A stretch of DNA of 64,000 nt from positions 823,501 through 887,500 of the forward strand of contig CAJNDS010002113.1 in NCBI GenBank assembly GCA_905221605.1. The letters run 5' to 3'. Each line of letters opens with the position of its first letter. Within the stretch, counting starts at the first letter, position 1. Of the stretch, positions 32,801-38,800 are shown piece after piece. The position numbers and the translations under genes are program-made. The stretch comes from Symbiodinium natans. Its lineage: Eukaryota > Sar > Dinophyceae > Suessiales > Symbiodiniaceae. The notes beneath the pieces were generated by a model. That model did not search any database, was not told where the DNA came from, and worked only from the letters and a program-made list of their open reading frames with translations.

Positions 32801-35800
32801 TGCAATGCTCCAGCCAGGATCACCCCGAAACAGCTATGATATTCGTGGGATCCCAACTGACGTTGGTTTTCGGAGCCGGTGTCTCAGAGATGGGGGATTA
32901 CGAAAATAGGGAACCCCAATTCGGATCTGCAAAGAGTAGGCTAGGTGAGCAGGGCTGACGTTTTGGGAGCCTGTGTCAGGAAGCCATGTGGTTGCTGAGC
33001 TTGTAAACCATAAACCTTCTTGAAAGCCCCTTTTATCGAAAGTGTTGGGGCGGCCGGACAGCATGCAATCGTTGCGTGCACCCCGAGCTGCAAGTGAAGG
33101 CTCATGCGCTGCTGCGCACCTGAATAAAGCTAATAAACCCCAAAAACAGCACCCTCAACTCGAAGCCTAAGCCCGCTCAAGACCCTGAACCATGGAGCTA
33201 AAAGCAGGAACTTGGCCTGCCAGACCTTGTCAGGGTTTCCGTGAATCATTCCCATAATGCGATGATACTGTAGATCAGGGAAAGTTGAATAGTTGGGGGT
33301 AGGGGTGTTTCAGTCTAGGGGCAAATTGCCTCAAGGACACCCAAACTGTGTGAATTCACCCAGGTTTTAAATCTCATCGTCGCAGTGGAGCTGTCCTCAG
33401 CTGTCAGATGTTGTGAGCAGCATTGCAAGTGCATGAAGGAAAAAGAGAGCTGAAGTCTGCCAGATCACTCATCCCACTGTAGGAAGAGCTGTTTGCTGTC
33501 CTTCTCTGATCAACGGCTGCTTACTGACTCAAGCTTTGAGGGTGTTAAGGCGGTAAGGAATGCTTGGCTGTTCTGTTGTACAACACTTTCGCTGAGGTCG
33601 TGGACACCTTTGCAGAAGCGCGCCAGCACGATGTGCTGAATTTGGCTGAGGCTGGGTTCTTGCTTTTGTTGAGGTTTGCCTCATGGCTTCAGATTCCTCA
33701 TTCGCTGAGGTTGACGGTTGAAGTTTTCAAGAGGGACTTGTAGTTCTCGGCTAGAGTAAAACCGGGCACTTGCCAGAGCGAGAGCTAACAAGGGCAGATG
33801 TGGCTAAGGTTTGAAGGATAACCCTAAACCCTAAACCCTTAACCCTGAACCCTTAAACCCTAAACCCTAAACCCTAAATCCTAAACCCTAAACCCTAAAC
33901 CCTAAACCCTAAACCCTAGCGCGTATCCTTTGGGAAACCGTCAGGATGAAACAGGGGCGGGTCAGGGCAGCGCCAGGCCACTGCACACGGTCGGGGGGAG
34001 GGGGCGGGCAACAAAGGACACTTTAATATGTGAGAGCCGCGCACTTTCCCATATGTTGCAGTCAGAATTGCTTTTGGCGCGAGCTGTTCAGGGGTGGTTC
34101 TAGGGTTCGGGGTGAAAGGGTTACCCTAAACCCTAAACCCTAAACCCTAAACCCTAAACCCTAAACCCTAAACAGGCTTCCATCTTGTCTTGAGGAGCTG
34201 GAGCAGGACATGGCAACCGACCAGAAAGCCCTCCAGCGACTTGGGCCGCAGATCGCCGGGTTTAGGGTTTAGGGTTAGGGTTTAGGGTTTAGGGTTTAGG
34301 GTTTAGGGAAGGAAGTTTGGGGTGAAGAGCAAAGGGTAAGCCGTCCTGGAGAGACGCCCAGAGTCCGCACCACTTTGGAAGCCATTGCGCAGGAAGATCT
34401 TCAACCGCATCGATGCAGATGGAAGCGCCTGGGCAGACAAAGTCGCCAAGTGAAGGGCTGTCGGAGCACAAAGCGAGGCTCAAAGGAATGGCATTCTTCA
34501 GGTTACACAATGATTTCTGTTGCATTCGGAGTGCTGTCGCTCGGAAACTTGAAGAAATGCACGTGCATGGGAGTTTCGAAATTTCCGAAGGTTCCCCAAG
34601 CTGAAACGCCTGGGGACGTGCTGTACATCCCAAGAACCCTTAGTCAGGGAGGGTGCCTGAATTCCTAGCGGGCTGCTCTACGTGCATCACAAGTGCCGGT
34701 TCAGAGCTCCCATGCCAATCGAAAAACACACCCGAAACCCTGAACCCTAAACCCTAAACCCTAAACCCTAAACCCTAAACCCTAAACCCTAAACCCTAAA
34801 CTGAATTCCCACTTAAAAGGAGCCCATAACTTTTTGGGTTCTTACCTTGACCTGCCTTGCTCAGCCTCCTGTCAGGTGGTGAAGTGACCCTTTCGGAGCT
34901 AATCGAGGGCGCGCAGCGGGTTCCTGGGCGAAGCCCTGAAGCTATGAAGTGCCCGCCCTAAGGTTTAAAACCCTGAACCAGCGCTTGCAGAAAAAGCCCT
35001 AAAGCCTAAACCCTACAGTGAACCCCAAAAAGTTGGAACTGAAGGTCCGTCACAAAGGCAAGTCCATTTTGAGGCCTGTTCCAACTCTCAAATGTTCCAA
35101 GCTTCATGTTACACTTGAGACTTGGAGCATTTGAGGTTCCAAGTTTCAGATTTGACGTTTTCAAATGTGTGAATGATGCAAAACTGTTTCAGAAATTCAA
35201 TTGTCAAAGCAGTTCAAAGAGGAACCAATTGAATGTTTCAAATGGCTCAATTTGAAAGTGTTTCAAATGACTCAATTGAAAAGTGTTTCAAATGACTCCA
35301 AAGTCTTTCAAATGACTCAATTTGAAAAGTTTCAAAATGACTCAATTTGAAAGTGTTTCAAATGACTCAATTTGGAAGTTTTTGCATGACTCAATTTGCA
35401 AGTCTTTCCAACGACTCAAGTTGAAAGTGTTTCAATGAACTCAATTCAATTTGAAAGTGTTTCAAACGAGCCAATTTGAAAGTGTTTGAAACGATTCAAT
35501 TTTGAAAAATTGGAAGTTTTTCAAATAAGTCAATTTGAAAGTGGTTCAAAAAGTCAATTCAAATGTTTCAAATGAGTTCATTTCAAAGAGTTCCAATGGG
35601 GTCAATTTGAAAGTGTTTCGAAATTCAATCTGAAAGTGTTTGAACATTCAGTTTGAAAGTGTTACAAATTACTTAATGTGAAAGCATTTCAAATGACTCA
35701 GTTTGAAAGCAGTTCACATGAATCAATTTCATTTTTTAAAAGCGTTTCAGACGAAATCAATCTGAAAAGGCAAAAAATGGCTCAATTCGAAAGTGTTTCA

Positions 35801-38800
35801 AAATGACTCAATTTGAAAGTGGTTCAAATGAATTACTTGAAAAGCTGTCAAATGACTCAATTTGAAATTGTTACAAAAAATCAAGATTCCAACTTTCAGT
35901 TTTGAAGAAACCTGAAATGTCAAGTTTTTGCTTTTTCTCCTGTCGAGTTTGGCCTTCACAATTTTAATTTGAAGATTCAAGTTGTGTTGCAAATATTGTT
36001 TCGATTCAATTTCAAAGTTTCAAACGGTTGATTTAGATGTTTATTTTCAGAAAACTGTGATTCAATTTGAAATTGTTCAAATGATTCAATGCTGTCCAAA
36101 TTGTTTCCGATCTCAGTTTGAAAGTGTTTCAATTTCCCAATTTGGCAGTTTCAAACCACTCAATTTGAAAGTGTTTTCCCATGACTCAATTGAAAAGTGT
36201 TTTGAATGACTCAATTTGCGGTCTTTCAAATGACTCAATTTGAAAGTTTCAAATCACTCAACTTGAAAGTGCCTCAAGTGACTCAATCTGTTGGAACATG
36301 CTCGAAAAGGGTCCTTACGACCCGGAAGCCATGTTCCAAGATTCAGGGGTTCACCATAAACCCTACTTGGAGGTTCAGGGTACTTAGAACTCCAACCATA
36401 ACTGCACATAGAAGCCCCCAAAGTCTTCTCTAAGTAGGTCACAGGTACTGTAGAATTACAATTGGGGTTAGAGGTACCCCTGAGCCTCGCAGTAAGCTTC
36501 TACAGTAAGCCCTTGAAACCTTTGGCCAGAACCCAAGCTGGGCCAGGTTTTGTCCCATCTGGTCACTGGTCAGGATGATGCTTCGTAGGGGCTTGGGTTG
36601 AGATCCTCAAAGCAACAGTTAGAAGCCCAAAACCTTGAATCCACTCAGACAAGCTCCACACGACAATCCAAGAATAGCTGCAGATGTGACTCGATGTGAC
36701 AGACCCCACACGAGATGGTTCCTTGGGATGCCCAATCTCTAAGAGAAGCGCGACAAAGAAAGTTTGCTCCACCGCTCGGGACGTTTTGGTTGAGGCTTTA
36801 GGGTTCATTTTCACGCCCAACTTGTTTGCCATTCTGCTCTTATTCTGATTCTGCGGTATCGGGCCCTGTCTGTCCCGCACCAATAGACCACCTGGCCTGC
36901 TGCTGCTCTCTAAGGGTAGTTGCATGGGTTGTATTGGGGGTGTGTAAGGGGTCCCCTTTCCAGGGCCCAGACAAGAGACCATGTAACTGCCCTATGATGC
37001 TCAGGACCCTGAATTTCGTAGCCGCCTTCAAGTCATGGACATCGACGAGGCGATTCCGTTGATTCGAGTTTGCAAGGGCATGCAGGTGATCATCAACTTG
37101 GTAGCAGTGGTGCCGTACGTGTTTCCCTTTTTGGCTTCTAGGTTGCCTTGTAGACGTCATCCCCCCCCCCCCAAAAAAAAATCAAAACACAATCATAATC
37201 AAATAGTCGCTTATTCTAATATGGTTGATTACTGTGCTGCCAAATCCCTCAAATAACCCTTTAGCCCCGAGCAAAAGAAGCCCTGAACGAAAGACCTTTT
37301 CAGGTGTAGACGGGAGTGACACAACTCATTTCCTGGCTGTCCCCCTCTGACTTCCGTCCTCCATGTGGGTATTTCCCCCAATAGGGGTACCCTGGAAATA
37401 CCACCAAAAATAGTACAATCCTTGTTATATGAGCCCCCCAAAACGGAACCCCTACTTTCGTAGACCGGACTCGGAGCCCCCTAGTTGTGCAGCTATGCTA
37501 GTGGCAACAAGAATCCTAAACCCTATAGGTTGGGATGTTCCCCCTTACACAAGCAGTCCTTCATAGGGATTCTAGTACCCCCCCCCTGTTATAATCCTTT
37601 GTTAAGGACTGCTAGTATAAGGGTGAACATCTCAACCACTAGGCCCTAAACCCTAAAACCTTGCACACTTCGGAGTCTCCCATGGGCCGCCAAGCTTGGA
37701 TGGACCCAGAGATTCCCAAAGCTTTGAGAACCACGGAATCATTCCGGTTTAGGGTCTAGGGCTTATACGGCGCCAGAGTGCTCCAGAAGGGTTTAGGGTT
37801 TGGGCCGGAAGGTTCAGCGCCGCTTTTTTTCAGAAGTTCATGATTGCGGGAGCTGCTTTGGGGAAATGTTTTCCCAGTTCTATGAGTCCAAACAAACCCC
37901 ATAGAAACGTTTAACAAAGACGTGTAAATTCTCCATAGAAAGCCCCCCCCCCCCACCCGTCCGAGCTTTGGCGGCTAAGGCCTTATATGAACACCCTAAG
38001 ATTCACAAGAATCACCAATTTTGACCCTCATAATCAAACAAAGTAACGGTCTTTGGGGGATATTTTGGGGGAATGGTTTTTGACGACGGATCCTTAGAGA
38101 CTGACCCCCAACCTCCGGGGGAAAGGTCGACCTCCAGCAGCTGTTTGAGATGATTGATATTGAAGGCCATTCAGGGTTCGAGGGTTTAGGGTTGAGGGTT
38201 TAGGGCTTGGGGTTTAGGGCTTAGGGTTTAGGGCTTGCGGTTTAGGGCTGAGGGTTTAGGGCTTAGGGTGTAGGGTTGAGGGTTTAGTTGAGTATTCAGG
38301 GTATCAGGGTTGAGTGTTTAGGGCTAAGGACCTTCTGGCACTTTGAAATTTTAGGTTGCCGCGTCATGGTCCCCTTGACCATTTTGAAGCTTGGTAAATG
38401 CACAACTGCCTCAAGACCCAGCCGAACTCTGCGTGAAGGTCTGTCAAGTGTGTCTATCAGGTAGCTCTGGGATCATGAGGGCTGGTGGACCAGAGTAGGG
38501 TCTGTGCTTGTCGGTCCCACACCTGTAGGTTGAGCAAGTAACCGACGCCTTGTGCGAACTTGTGTAGGGTAGTATGACACTTACAGAATCCCAAAGGTAA
38601 AGATTAGCCCCCAGAACGTGCGCCTTGCGGGGCACGGGCTGACGGCTATGTGCTGGAGCAGGTAGCTTGCTGCGCACTGCGTTGAGAGAAAGGGTTTCGG
38701 GTTTAGGGTGTAGAGTTTAGGGTTTAGGGTTTAGGGTGTAGAGTTTAGGGTTTAGGGTTTAGGGTTTAGGTTTAGGGCCTGACTTCCCAGCGCACGCACA

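Noticed and set aside
35050-36295. CRISPR or centromeric satellite
   Set aside because: Units are degenerate with no unique spacers. It lies in an intron of a channel gene and no array of megabase scale is indicated.
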